From Culex pipiens pallens (taxonomy: Eukaryota > Arthropoda > Insecta > Diptera > Culicidae), in assembly GCF_016801865.2 (NCBI RefSeq), contig NC_068939.1, positions 133,457,116-133,521,115 on the forward strand: DNA of 64,000 nt, read 5' to 3'. This document shows, one piece after another, positions 48,190 to 59,314 of this stretch; the first letter of the stretch is position 1; every line of letters starts with the position of its first letter. The notes under the pieces are model-generated. The model made no database searches, had not been told where the DNA came from, and saw nothing but the letters and a program-made list of their open reading frames with translations. Position numbers and translations under genes: made by a program.

Positions 48190-50911
48190 GGTAGACGATT
48201 TTCGACTTAGAGGTCATGCTTGCGTAGCTTCAGGGTGTCTCGGGGAAGTTGGTATGTAGTGATGTTTTAGGTCATCCAAAGATATTCTATTGTTCCTGTA
48301 GAGATGTTTGAAGTTCTCCAAGAACTTCCGGAAGTTACGGCCCAAGGGTCTACCGTCGTAACAAGGTAGAGGTGGTTGGTTCCTGACCTCACGTCTTATC
48401 CGGATAGCCTCAGGGAGGTTCAGGGACTTGTCAACCGATACGTGGTGATGTTCTGGGTCTTCTGTAGAGTCCCGGGAGTTACGGCCCATGGATCTACCGT
48501 CGTAACGAGGCAGAGGTGGGTAGTTTTTGACCTCAGATCATATCCGGATATCTTCAGGGAGGTTCAGGGACTTGTCTACCGATACGAGGTGATGTTCTGG
48601 GTCTTCTGTAGAGTCCCGGGAATTCCGGCCCATGGATCTACCGTCGTAACAAGGCAGAGGTCGGTGGTTGTTGACCTCAGATCATATCCGGATATCTTCA
48701 GGGAGGTTCAGGGACTTGTCTACCGATACGTGGTGATGTTCTGGGTCTTCTGTAGAGTCCCGGGAGTTACGGCCCATGGATCTACCGTCGTAACAAGGCA
48801 GAGGTGGGTAGTTTTTGACCTCAGATCATATCCGGATATCTTCAGGGAGGTTCAGGGACTTGTCTACCGATACGTGGTGATGTTCTGGGTCTTCTGTAGA
48901 GTCCCGGGAATTCCGGCCCATGGATCTACCGTCGTAACAAGGCAGAGGTCAATGGTTTTTGACCTCAGATCATATCCGGATATCTTCAGGGAGGTTCAGG
49001 GACTTGTCTACCGATACGAGGTGATGTTCTGGGTCTTCTGTAGAGTCCCGGGAGTTACGGCCCATGGATCTACCGTCGTAACAAGGTAGAGGTGGGTAGT
49101 TTTTGACCTCAGATCATATCCGGATATCTTCAGGGAGGTTCAGGGACTTGTCTACCGATACGAGGTGATGTTCTGGGTCTTCTGTAGAGTCCCGGGAATT
49201 ACGGCCTATGGATCTACCGTCGTAACAAGGCAGAGGTCGGTGGTTGTTGACCTCAGATCATATCCGGATATCTTCAGGGAGGTTCAGGGACTTGTCTACC
49301 GATGCGTGGTGATGTTCTGGGTCTTCTGTAGAGTCCCGAGAATTACGGCCCATGGATCTACCGTCGTAACAAGGCAGAGGTGGGTAGTTTTTGACCTCAG
49401 ATCATATCCGGATATCTTCAGGGAGGTTCACGGACTTGTCTACCGATACGTGGTGATGTTCTGGGTCTTCTGTAGAGTCCCGGGAGTTACGGCCCATGGA
49501 TCTACCGTCGTAACAAGGTAGAGGTGGGTAGTTTTTGACCTCAGATCATATCCGGATATCTTCAGGGAGGTTCAGGGACTTGTCTACCGATACGAGGTGA
49601 TGTTCTGGGTCTTCTGTAGAGTCCCGGGAATTACGGCCTATGGATCTACCGTCGTAACAAGGCAGAGGTCGGTGGTTGTTGACCTCAGATCATATCCGGA
49701 TATCTTCAGGGAGGTTCAGGGACTTGTCTACCGATGCGTGGTGATGTTCTGGGTCTTCTGTAGAGTCCCGAGAATTACGGCCCATGGATCTACCGTCGTA
49801 ACAAGGCAGAGGTGGGTAGTTTTTGACCTCAGATCATATCCGGATATCTTCAGGGAGGTTCACGGACTTGTCTACCGATACGTGGTGATGTTCTGGGTCT
49901 TCTGTAGAGTCCCGGGAGTTACGGCCCATGGATCTACCGTCGTAACAAGGTAGAGGTGGGTAGTTTTTGACCTCAGATCATATCCGGATATCTTCAGGGA
50001 GGTTCAGGGACTTGTCTACCGATACGAGGTGATGTTCTGGGTCTTCTGTAGAGTCCCGGGAGTTACGGCCCATGGATCTACCGTCGTAACAAGGTAGAGG
50101 TGGGTAGTTTTTGACCTCAGATCATATCCGGATATCTTCAGGGAGGTTCAGGGACTTGTCTACCGATACGTGGTGATGTTCTGGGTCTTCTGTAGAGTCC
50201 CGGGAATTCCGGCCCAAGGATCTACCGTCGTAACAAGGCAGAGGTCGGTGGTTTTTGACCTCAGATCATATCCGAATATCTTCAGGGAGGTTCAGGGACT
50301 TGTCAACCGATACGTGGATACGTGGTCTTCTTTAGAGACCCGGGAGTTACGGCCCATGGATCTACCGTCGTAACAAGGTAGAGGTGGGTAGTTTTTGACC
50401 TCAGATCATATCCGGATATCTTCAGGGAGGTTCAGGGACTTGTCTACCGATACGAGGTGATGTTCTGGGTCTTCTGTAGAGTCCCGGGAGTTACGGCCCA
50501 TGGATCTACCGTCGTAACAAGGTAGAGGTGGGTAGTTTTTGACCTCAGATCATATCCGGATATCTTCAGGGAGGTTCAGGGACTTGTCTACCGATACGTG
50601 GTGATGTTCTGGGTCTTCTGTAGAGTCCCGGGAATTCCGGCCCAAGGATCTACCGTCGTAACAAGGCAGAGGTCGGTGGTTTTTGACCTCAGATCATATC
50701 CGAATATCTTCAGGGAGGTTCAGGGACTTGTCAACCGATACGTGGATACGTGGTCTTCTTTAGAGACCCGGGAGTTACGGCCCATGGGTCTATCGTCGTA
50801 ACAAAGTAGAGGTCGGTAGTTTTTGATCATATCCGGGTAGCCTCAAGGAGATTCGGATACTAGTCTACCTAAATGTAAAGATATTTTTGGTCATTTGTAG
50901 AGTCCCAGGAG
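48190..50911 (+). repeat. 144-bp satellite with higher-order repeats
   Basis: About 19 units. GATGTTCTGGGTCTTCTG recurs every 144 bp (for example TTCTGG at 48451, 48595, 48739). The first (48190-48345) and last (50761-50911) units are strongly diverged, the interior homogeneous. Unit variants (GGAGTTACGG, GGAATTCCGG, GAGAATTACGG) recur as a 432-bp trimer (49165 on and 49597 on) and a 428-bp trimer containing a 140-bp unit (50170 on and 50598 on). Since 144 is 48 codons, plus-strand frames up to 237 codons stay open, but unit differences are mostly amino-acid-changing, which argues against coding. Confidence 0.97.
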
Positions 50912-51441
50912 TACAAAATACAAAAATACAAAAATACAAAAATACAAAAACACAAAAATACAAAAATACAAAATTACAAAAATACAAAAATACAAAAATA
51001 CAAAAATACAAAAATACAAAAATACAAAAATACAAAAATACAAAAATACAAAAATACAAAAATACAAAAATACAAAAATACAAAAATACAAAAATACAAA
51101 AATACAAAAATACAAAAATACAAAAATACAAAAATACAAAAATACAAAAATACAAAAATACAAAAATACAAAAATACAAAAATACAAAAATACAAAAATA
51201 CAAAAATACAAAAATACAAAAATACAAAAATACAAAAATACAAAAATACAAAAATACAAAAATACAAAAATACAAAAATACAAAAATACAAAAATACAAA
51301 AATACAAAAATACAAAAATACAAAAATACAAAAATACAAAAATACAAAAATACAAAAATACAAAAATACAAAAATACAAAAATACAAAAATACAAAAATA
51401 CAAAAATACAAAAATACAAAAATACAAAAATACAAAAATAC
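50912..51441 (+). repeat. octamer array, unit ACAAAAAT
   Basis: About 66 copies, beginning directly inside the last degenerate 144-bp unit (after CCCAGGAGT). Edge variants are ACAAAACA and AATTACAA. Confidence 0.98.
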
Positions 51442-52608
51442 AAAAATATAAAAATATAAAAATATAAAAATATAAAAATATAAAAATATAAAAATATAAA
51501 AATATAAAAATATAAAAATATAAAAATATAAAAATATAAAAATATAAAAATATAAAAATATAAAAATATAAAAATATAAAAATATAAAAATATAAAAATA
51601 TAAAAATATAAAAATATAAAAATATAAAAATATAAAAATATAAAAATATAAAAATATAAAAATATAAAAATATAAAAATATAAAAATATAAAAATATAAA
51701 AATATAAAAATATAAAAATATAAAAATATAAAAATATAAAAATATAAAAATATCAAAATATCAAAATATAAAAATAAAAAAATATAAAAATATAAAAATA
51801 TAAAAATATCAAAATATAAAAATATAAAAATATAAAAATATAAAAATATAAAAATATAAAAATATAAAAATATAAAAATATAAAAATATAAAAATATAAA
51901 AATATAAAAATATAAAAATATAAAAATATAAAAATATAAAAATATAAAAATATAAAAATATAAAAATATAAAAATATAAAAATATAAAAATATAAAAATA
52001 TAAAAATATAAAAATATAAAAATATAAAAATATAAAAATATAAAAATATAAAAATATAAAAATATAAAAATATAAAAATATAAAAATATAAAAATATAAA
52101 AATATAAAAATATAAAAATATAAAAATATAAAAATATAAAAATATAAAAATATAAAAATATAAAAATATAAAAATATAAAAATATAAAAATATAAAAATA
52201 TAAAAATATAAAAATATAAAAATATAAAAATATAAAAATATAAAAATATAAAAATATAAAAATATAAAAATATAAAAATATAAAAATATAAAAATATAAA
52301 AATATAAAAATATAAAAATATAAAAATATAAAAATTTAAAAATATAAAAATATAAAAATATAAAAATATAAAAATATAAAAATATAAAAATATAAAAATA
52401 TAAAAATATAAAAATATAAAAATATAAAAATATAAAAATATAAAAATATAAAAATATAAAAATATAAAAATATAAAAATATAAAAATATAAAAATATAAA
52501 AATATAAAAATATAAAAATATAAAAATATAAAAATATAAAAATATAAAAATATAAAAATATAAAAATATAAAAATATAAAAATATAAAAATATAAAAATA
52601 TAAAAATA
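51442..52608 (+). repeat. octamer array, unit ATAAAAAT
   Basis: About 146 copies, continuing the previous array in phase with a single C-to-T change in every unit. Local variants are ATCAAAAT at about 51753, 51761 and 51809 and ATTTAAAA at about 52336. Confidence 0.98.
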
Positions 52609-52610
52609 CA

Positions 52611-52997
52611 TAACATCTTGGATTACACATTCCCTGTGTACTTTGGAGTATTTTTGAGGTCATATTCGAGTTTAGCGACCCCAAATTGGTTAAGTTTGAG
52701 ATGCTGATTGCTTGCTAAATTGCTGTATGAAAATTTCCAATATTCTACTACCGCCATATTGGACGCCATCTTGAATTACACATTCCCTTTGTACTTTGGA
52801 GCATTTTTGAGGTCATATTCGAGTTTAGCGACCTCAAATTAGATAAATTTGAGATGCTGATTGCTTGCTAAATTGCTGTATGAAAATTTCCAATATTCTA
52901 CTACCGCCATATTGGACGCCATCTTGGATTACACATTCCCTGTGTACTTTGGAGTATTTTAGAGGTCATATTCGAGTTCAGCGACCCCAAATTAGTA
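52611..52997 (+). repeat. 153-bp tandem repeat, about 2.5 copies
   Basis: CATCTTG(G/A)ATTACACATTCC starts at 52614, 52767 and 52920. Each full unit ends with CTACCGCCATATTGGACGCC. Copies differ by few substitutions. The repeat starts within a few bases of the end of the octamer array. Confidence 0.95.
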
Positions 52998-53302
52998 TAA
53001 CTTGCTTCTTGATACCAACAATAAGCAACTTTTTTGAATTCTTGTCTTGACTATAGTGCAAAACACACATGCTGGCAGCACGGCACAGCATCGAGAGAGT
53101 TTTCGTCGCATTCGCTGCTCGCGCGGAGAGCGACACTAAGGTAAACAAAAAAAGCGAAAAAACCGCCCCGCCGGCCTGACCTCAAGCCTTAAGGTAGATG
53201 GCGTTGACGCGAATCGATCGGAGTTCGAGATGAGGAAACGCTTTATACCGGATTGAGGAGAGTGCTTGATTCGATTAGACGCCTTCGCACTTGGTTTGCG
53301 TG
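52998..53302. other. short unique sequence
   Basis: GC-balanced at 53060-53290, with no supported frame or RNA. Confidence 0.5.
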
Positions 53303-53844
53303 CACAGTAAAAAAACATAGCAAAATTACATGTAAAAAGGGGTACATCTTTTTTGTCAGAAAAAAAGCTTTAATTTTACCTCTAATAATGTGTAAATTTA
53401 CATCTGGCAGACGCTAGGAAAAAATATCTATAATCCTAAAAAAATATCAAAACGGCGATAGTTATATCTAGATTACTAAGTCCGCACCCCAACCCGCACG
53501 GCCAACTCGCCGCTGTGAAAACTGGACGATCAAAGCCGATGTAGCTCTATTTACCGTATATGCAGTAAATACAGTATACAATGTACGGACACATAGAGGT
53601 ACATTGGCTTTGATCGTCCAGTTTTCACAGCGGCGAGTTGGCCGTGCGGGTTGGGGCGCGGACTTAGTAAGCTAGATATAACTATCGCCGGTTTGATATT
53701 TTTTTAGGATTACAGAATTTTTTGCCGAGCGTCTGTCAGATGTAAATTTACACATTCTTAGAGGTAAAATTAAAGCTTTTTTTTCTGACATAAAAGATGT
53801 ACCCCTTTTTAGATGTAATTTTACCATGTTTTTTTTTTACTGTG
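53303..53844. mobile_element. foldback element, CACAGTAAAAAAACAT ends
   Basis: Arms of about 240 bp are near-perfect inverted copies (for example GGGGTACATCTTTT, CTCGCCGCTGTGAAAACTGG and their inverses) around a short centre at 53550-53600. The right end reads ATGTTTTTTTTTTACTGTG. No target duplication was confirmed. Non-coding. Confidence 0.85.
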
Positions 53845-55914
53845 TGGTTATTAGGGCGATAAAAATTGGAAATTCTGACTTCGATTAACCTAAGGTATTA
53901 TTTTTATTGGAATGAAACTTTACTGATCCCCTTCTCTTGTCCAAAGAATGAGGTTTGACTTTTTAGATAACAAAATGCTATGAAAATATACGGAAATTTG
54001 TATCTTGAGATTGGATTCTCTGATCGAAGTCCAGGCAAAGTTGCAGATAAGAAAATATTGTTAAAAAGTGTAGACTCAAATAAATTTAAAATGGTAATAG
54101 GTTTTTGTTGTTTCTGTGTAGATGGATAATTTTAATATAGTCTTAAGATTTAGCTCAAATTTACGAGTAAAGATTTAGTTTCTAGCTCACAATGGCCTAC
54201 ATCCGGTACCCTATATGCTAGCCCTCCTACGAAAAAACATTAAGGAAACGATATAAATCACCGCCAGCAAATCTATTCTACCTGCTTCACAGAATAGAAT
54301 AGTCCGCGACAACTACGCGTGGTCGTACCTGTCCTGGCCATTTTCGGCTTCAAATCGGTTCATCTATCGGCAAACAAACGCGGAACGGCGATACCTTACG
54401 GTTCCATAAATCTATGGCTGCCGCCGGCTCCTCAGAGATCCTGTTGACCGGTGTTCGTTTGTCATAAAAGTGTTTTAATTATCAATCGGAGGTATGCAAA
54501 TGTGATTAGTGTGGCGATGTTTGTGTACACAGCGAGATTGAACCAACATTAACCTCGCACAGCCGGACACCTACGCAAATTTACAGAGTCTAACCGTGTC
54601 AACTGACCAGGTGAGGTTGAGCAATTAGAACACTTGTAGATTGAGTTTAGTTCAAGTCACGTTAAAGTCTCCCCCTGAGACGATCAAGTTCTTCGTGGAC
54701 CAAACCTCACCATGTGATCGACCATGTGGCTTCTGGTTAAGGTTACAATGTTTACACTACTACTGTTGAAGAAGTGTGCGGGAGTTCATTCATAAAAATC
54801 TGAGCTTATGGTCCAGCAGCGTTGCGTTGGGGGCAAGGAGTTGTAGCCTTGTAGTAGATATAACGTAACAACACACACTGTTGGAAAGTTGATTCAAGCT
54901 GGACTGGACCGGCAGCGAGTTTCGGGGGCGAGGAATTTAATTATCAAGATCTGCCCCGCGTGTTATGAAATATCTTAAATCTTAAATGTCAGCATGAATG
55001 AATCGACAACGACAACCAAGCGAAGAAAAAACAACAAACAAACGTACAACCGCACACGGGGGGGGGGGGGAATATTTATCAATGAACGAAGAATCAGTTA
55101 CGCCCCGTGGACCGGTAGCTGATGTGAAGGATGCTGGATGTTACGGTAGTACATCTTGACAAGGGTCGTCGTGGGGGAAGATATCGCCGTTGCTGCTACT
55201 CACATGCTCGTTGAAACGATGACCATGATTTATGGGGTCCGATAGGGGTCTCTGAAGGTAAGGAATGGCCGTGCGGAATTGATGGCTCCACCAGTGATAA
55301 GAGTTATATGGTCGTGTTTATGTTTATTAAAAAGAAATAAACATTTTAACAGTTCAAGTTCAAGTAGATTACGATGATCGTAAACGGTGCGGAAAACGAG
55401 TAGCTCAAGAGGAATTGCATCATTGATGATTATCTTTACGTTGAGGTAAGGGCGAACAATATTAAATTTTGTAAAGAGCTTATTTTTTTTCAGTGCAAGG
55501 TTTGAATTAAGAAAGTAGAAAATGACTTTTTCGTACACTAAAAATTCTCGTTATTTTTTTTTCATGGCCATTTATTATTTAGACACCATTCACAAATGAC
55601 GATTCATCAATCCTTGGAAAAATACAAAAAAAAATCTTCACTTAGTGTTGGTATCGCAAAATTAATATTTTCTTAATTTTGTGACATGTTTCAGTTGATC
55701 ATAAATTACACTTTCGTTTTTTTCTGAATCATAGGAAATTATATTTAATCGAAGTTAGGAGGGTACAAATTTCATTTGAAGTTTTTGTTACCACATTTTT
55801 GTTTGCCCCGGATTTTTCGACCAGACTTTGAAGGGGGAGGGGATGGGGGGCTTCTCCTGACTTAACCAAGATGCCAGTTCCTGGTTAGTATTTCCGATTA
55901 GAAAACAATTTTAA
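53845..55914. other. unique sequence, GC-balanced at 54180-55260
   Basis: It contains an exact POU-type octamer ATGCAAAT at 54494-54501 and a G12 run near 55060. A short match to the TTAGGCCG family interior lies near 55800-55850. No supported frame. Confidence 0.45.
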
Positions 55915-55916
55915 TA

Positions 55917-56548
55917 CCGTCAGTGGGGGTGACATTGGGTCTGGGGGGGGGGGGAGATTGGGTCAAAGTGATTTTTTACGGATTTTACCATTTCTCAGGT
56001 TCTTCTCAATGAAAATGAATTCTGTTTAAATGGTTGTGTAGGGGACATCTTAAGATGACTTCGCTGAAAAAATCTCGTTCCTAGAACAAATCCTGTTATT
56101 TTGGCAGCTGTCTAAAGTTGCGGTACGTTTTTGGCCAAAAATGACCTCTCGAAAAATAATTTTTCTAATATTTTTGTTATAATTGCTCGAAAACTACCCA
56201 AATATTTGAAAATCTCCACTTTAAACATTGTAGCGTGTCAATACGATTCCCTCGAACAAGAAACACTGTTGGATGACTTCTTTTTACCATATCGTTGTAT
56301 TTGAGCATCATTTTAGATTCATTTGACCCAATGTCACCCCCTCTAAGGAGTGAGATTGGGTCAATTTTCAAACAATTGGCATTTAAGGTAGTGTTCATCA
56401 AAATCCACCATATTTTGGGAAAATGTTAGTAAACTATCTAAGAACAAATCTACGTTGAAAGATTTTCGATGTTATTTAAATTGTTTTTGTTATTAAGAAA
56501 ATACGAGAGGTGTATCGTTTTTTGAACCATAGTCACCCCCACTGACGG
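55917..56548. mobile_element. TIR element with TA flanks, CCGTCAGTGGGGGTGAC ends
   Basis: The ends are inverted copies of CCGTCAGTGGGGGTGAC, flanked by TA at 55915-55916 and 56549-56550. GACATTGGGTC and GACCCAATGTCACCCCC words recur inside. The element is 632 bp. The 74-codon frame inside it is not credible as a transposase. Confidence 0.8.
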
Positions 56549-56550
56549 TA

Positions 56551-57284
56551 CGTCAATACAATACCCAATGTACTAAAAATATAAATAATACATAGACAAT
56601 ATTTAACCCTGTAGGCGGGCTTCGATCTAAAAGTTCGCCAAAATCAATTTTTCTACAATTTTCGATTTTTAAAAAGCACTGGAAAGAAGAATTAATAAAA
56701 TGTATAAAAATGTTAGGGTTGGAAGTGTGACTTGTTTTATGTGGCTTTGCCAATGTTTTTAAAAATGTTATTTTTTCTGGGGTCTAATTTGGCTGTATTT
56801 TTCACAAAATTTTTGCTATGCAGTAATTTTTGAATTTTCTCAGGCTATGCCTCTAGGCATGTTTAAACGATTTGAATGATAACGGTTTTATTTTTAAGTA
56901 AACAATGTGAAAACATGCAAAAATATCAACAAATTGCTGTAAACCCATGAAAAAAAAATTGACAAATGGTAATGATATAAAGGTGTAGTTTTAGCCAAAT
57001 ACTATCAGAAACAGACATAAACTAAACAAGATAAATGCAAATATAAACACTAAAAATTTAACAAGAAAAACATTAAACATGAAAAGTAAAGTTATTCGCA
57101 GAACAAAAATTGTTCAAAATTACCTCCTGAACAAGGAAAAAATTAAAAAAGTCGAAAAATAATATAAAAATATGGTAATATAACATCCGGGAATGGTGAC
57201 AGATTTTGTGTCACAACAAATGTGTCATCTTACATGAGGAACTGGTGAAATATTTTCACAGTTTCTGATTATTTTTTTAACAGC
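56551..57284. other. AT-rich sequence
   Basis: TTAACCCTGTAGGCGGGC at 56604 resembles the start of the unit near 46480, possibly the same dispersed family. No gene is seen. Confidence 0.4.
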
Positions 57285-57430
57285 CATATCATTATTTCCA
57301 GACAAAATACCTTTTTTTAACATCGGGAAAACCGGAACAAAATATAAATAATCCCGGGATTCGGGAATTCTCGACTTTGAAAAATTCCCCGGAATTTTGT
57401 CCCGGGAGATGCATAACGCATAACGCATAA
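57285..57430 (-). mobile_element. GCGTCCA-family fragment
   Basis: Reverse orientation, with CCCGGGATTCGGGAATTC and GTCCCGGGAGAT blocks. The terminal GCGTCC is replaced by a short tandem GCATAAC x3, so the very end is lost. Confidence 0.6.
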
Positions 57431-57842
57431 CGGGTCTGATTTTCGATATTTTTGAAAAATCATTTCTCCATATCTGGAGCAACACGAGAAAAGGGCGGAT
57501 AAGCATTGTGACATCTGGAACTATTTTGCAAATTCCGAGCTAACAGGTAACTTTTCCACAAAACTTGAAATGTTAAACAATACCTGGAATTCCCAGCTAC
57601 CTTTCAACCCTGTGGGGTTTGTTAAATACTGATCTATTGGCTGGGAATTTGCAAAACAGTTCTGGCTGTCAAAATACGTATGCGCCCTTTTCAAATGTTG
57701 CTCCAGATATCAGATTTTACACCCCCTAAATGAAACGCTTTTTAGACGCCTAAATTCTACTTAAAAGTGATAAAAAGTCAAATAAAAAATCAGGATTTTT
57801 TTCAGCGTAGTCCCAATCATAAACTACAACGAAGACAACAAA
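57431..57842. other. unique AT-rich sequence
   Basis: Nothing is recognised. Confidence 0.5.
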
Positions 57843-57929
57843 TCAAGGGTTTTTTTTGAATAGGTCCTATAAACATATGAAACACAATAGCTTACAGGAC
57901 CGTCTCAAAAAAAAAAAAAAAAACTCTGG
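57843..57929. repeat. small foldback element, GGTCCTATAA family
   Basis: TAGGTCCTATAAACATATG and the inverted CTTACAGGACCGTCTC lie within T-run and A-run ends, the outer end being CTCTGGAT. Confidence 0.65.
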
Positions 57930-57980
57930 ATATCGATCAGAAAATTTCTTCTCAAGATACATGATTTCGTACATATATAC

Positions 57981-58428
57981 TAGGGTGCCCAGAGTACGGG
58001 ACTTTCTTTTTCAAGACCTCGCTCCACAAGCTGATTTTTGTTCTTTGAGCTATTTTAGGACTCTGGGCCAAATATGAGCAAAATCGGTCAACATTTACCC
58101 ATTGATACTCGAAAGTGAAGTTTGAATGGGGAAAATCGAAAAAATGTATGGAAAACCCAAATATTCCCAAAGGTGAGACTCTTATGGAAAATTTAATGCT
58201 ATACAACTTTGTACAAAATACCAAAGCTGTTAAACTCGATCCTTAAAGTTATTAGCGATTAAAAAAAGTAGTTTTTGTATAAAAAACATTTTTTTCACCA
58301 ACTTTAGGCTCGGGTATCAATGGGTTAATCTCAAACATTTTCGCTTAAAATTTACATAGATGCTTAAAATAACCCAAAAACCCGTTTTACGCTTGTGGAG
58401 CAGGGGGTCATTTTTTCAGGGCACCCTA
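57981..58428. mobile_element. hAT-like element, TAGGGTGCCC ends
   Basis: TAGGGTGCCCAGAGTACGGG at the left and GGGCACCCTA at the right form TIRs. The flanks are ATATATAC (57973-57980) and ATGTATAC (58429-58436), a 7/8 match. The element is 448 bp with no coding frame. Confidence 0.75.
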
Positions 58429-58602
58429 ATGTATACCCATGATCAGCCCTCAACATTGTATGGCGAAAAAAATCACTGAAATTTCGAAAATGCTAAGAGT
58501 TTTTTCATTGTTTTCAACATAAGCAGTTCTTTGAAAACAAATTGGTTTAAACAATTTTTTTAGTATTTTTAATAGAAAAGTAAATAATGCATGAATGGCC
58601 AG

Positions 58603-59306
58603 TAGCGTGGCTCACGGATATATGAAAAAGACAAAAGTGTTCAATTTCGAACGCCTCAACCGGAATTTTGTAGCAATATGGCCCCAAAACATAGCCTGAA
58701 ATTTTGAGCGCATTTGGTTAAGGTTTAGAACTTCCACCATTGACCTGAAGTTATAAAGAAATTTCAATAAATTTAATTTATTTATTTTCAACTTTTTAAC
58801 TCTTCTTCGAGTATATTTTCCTATGCCCTATGAATTTTTCTCAAAGTAGTGGTTTCTTATAGGTTTCGATCCGGGGAACAACTTTGTAGAACATCACAAA
58901 GCGCTAGGAATTAATCCCGGAAAGATACAGGCAAATTTTTAGAGCACGTTAAAAAAAAATCCTAGCTCCAAAAAATATCCTGTATCTTTTCAGGATCAAT
59001 TCCTAGCGCTTTGCGATGTTCTACAAAGTTGTTCCCCGGATCAAAACCTATAAGAAACTTGAGAATAAGAAAATTTGATTGGGTTTTGGGAAACTTTTTC
59101 TAAGAAGAGGTTAAAAGTGAAAATTTCCCATAGTAAATCTTTAAAAGTTCCATACTAACTTCAGGTCAATGGTGGAAGTACTAAACCTTAACCAAATGCG
59201 CTCAAAGTTTCAGGCTATGTTCTGGGGCCATATTGCTACAAAAATCCGGTCGAGGCGTTTGGAATTGAACACTTTTGTCTTTTTCATATATCCGTGAGCC
59301 ACGCTA
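58603..59306. mobile_element. hAT-like foldback, TAGCGTGGCTC ends
   Basis: Arms of about 330 bp are inverted copies (for example CACGGATATATGAAAAAGAC, TAGCAATATGGCCCC, ATCCGGGGAACAACTTTGTA and their inverses) around 58940-58985. Flanked by perfect 8-bp repeats ATGGCCAG at 58595-58602 and 59307-59314. The element is 704 bp, non-coding. Confidence 0.85.
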
Positions 59307-59314
59307 ATGGCCAG

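Noticed and set aside
48353..50810. GTCGTAACAAGG in each 144-bp unit matches the conserved 3-prime end of small-subunit rRNA
   Set aside because: Similarity stops after about 13 bases and no other rRNA sequence surrounds it. Chance match amplified by the array.
50865..52684. Frames of 178-291 codons, mostly minus strand
   Set aside because: Translation of the ACAAAAAT/ATAAAAAT arrays. Not genes.
56177..56401. 74-codon frame in the CCGTCAGTGGGGG element as a transposase remnant
   Set aside because: No DDE/D motif or helix-turn-helix pattern is seen. Too short.
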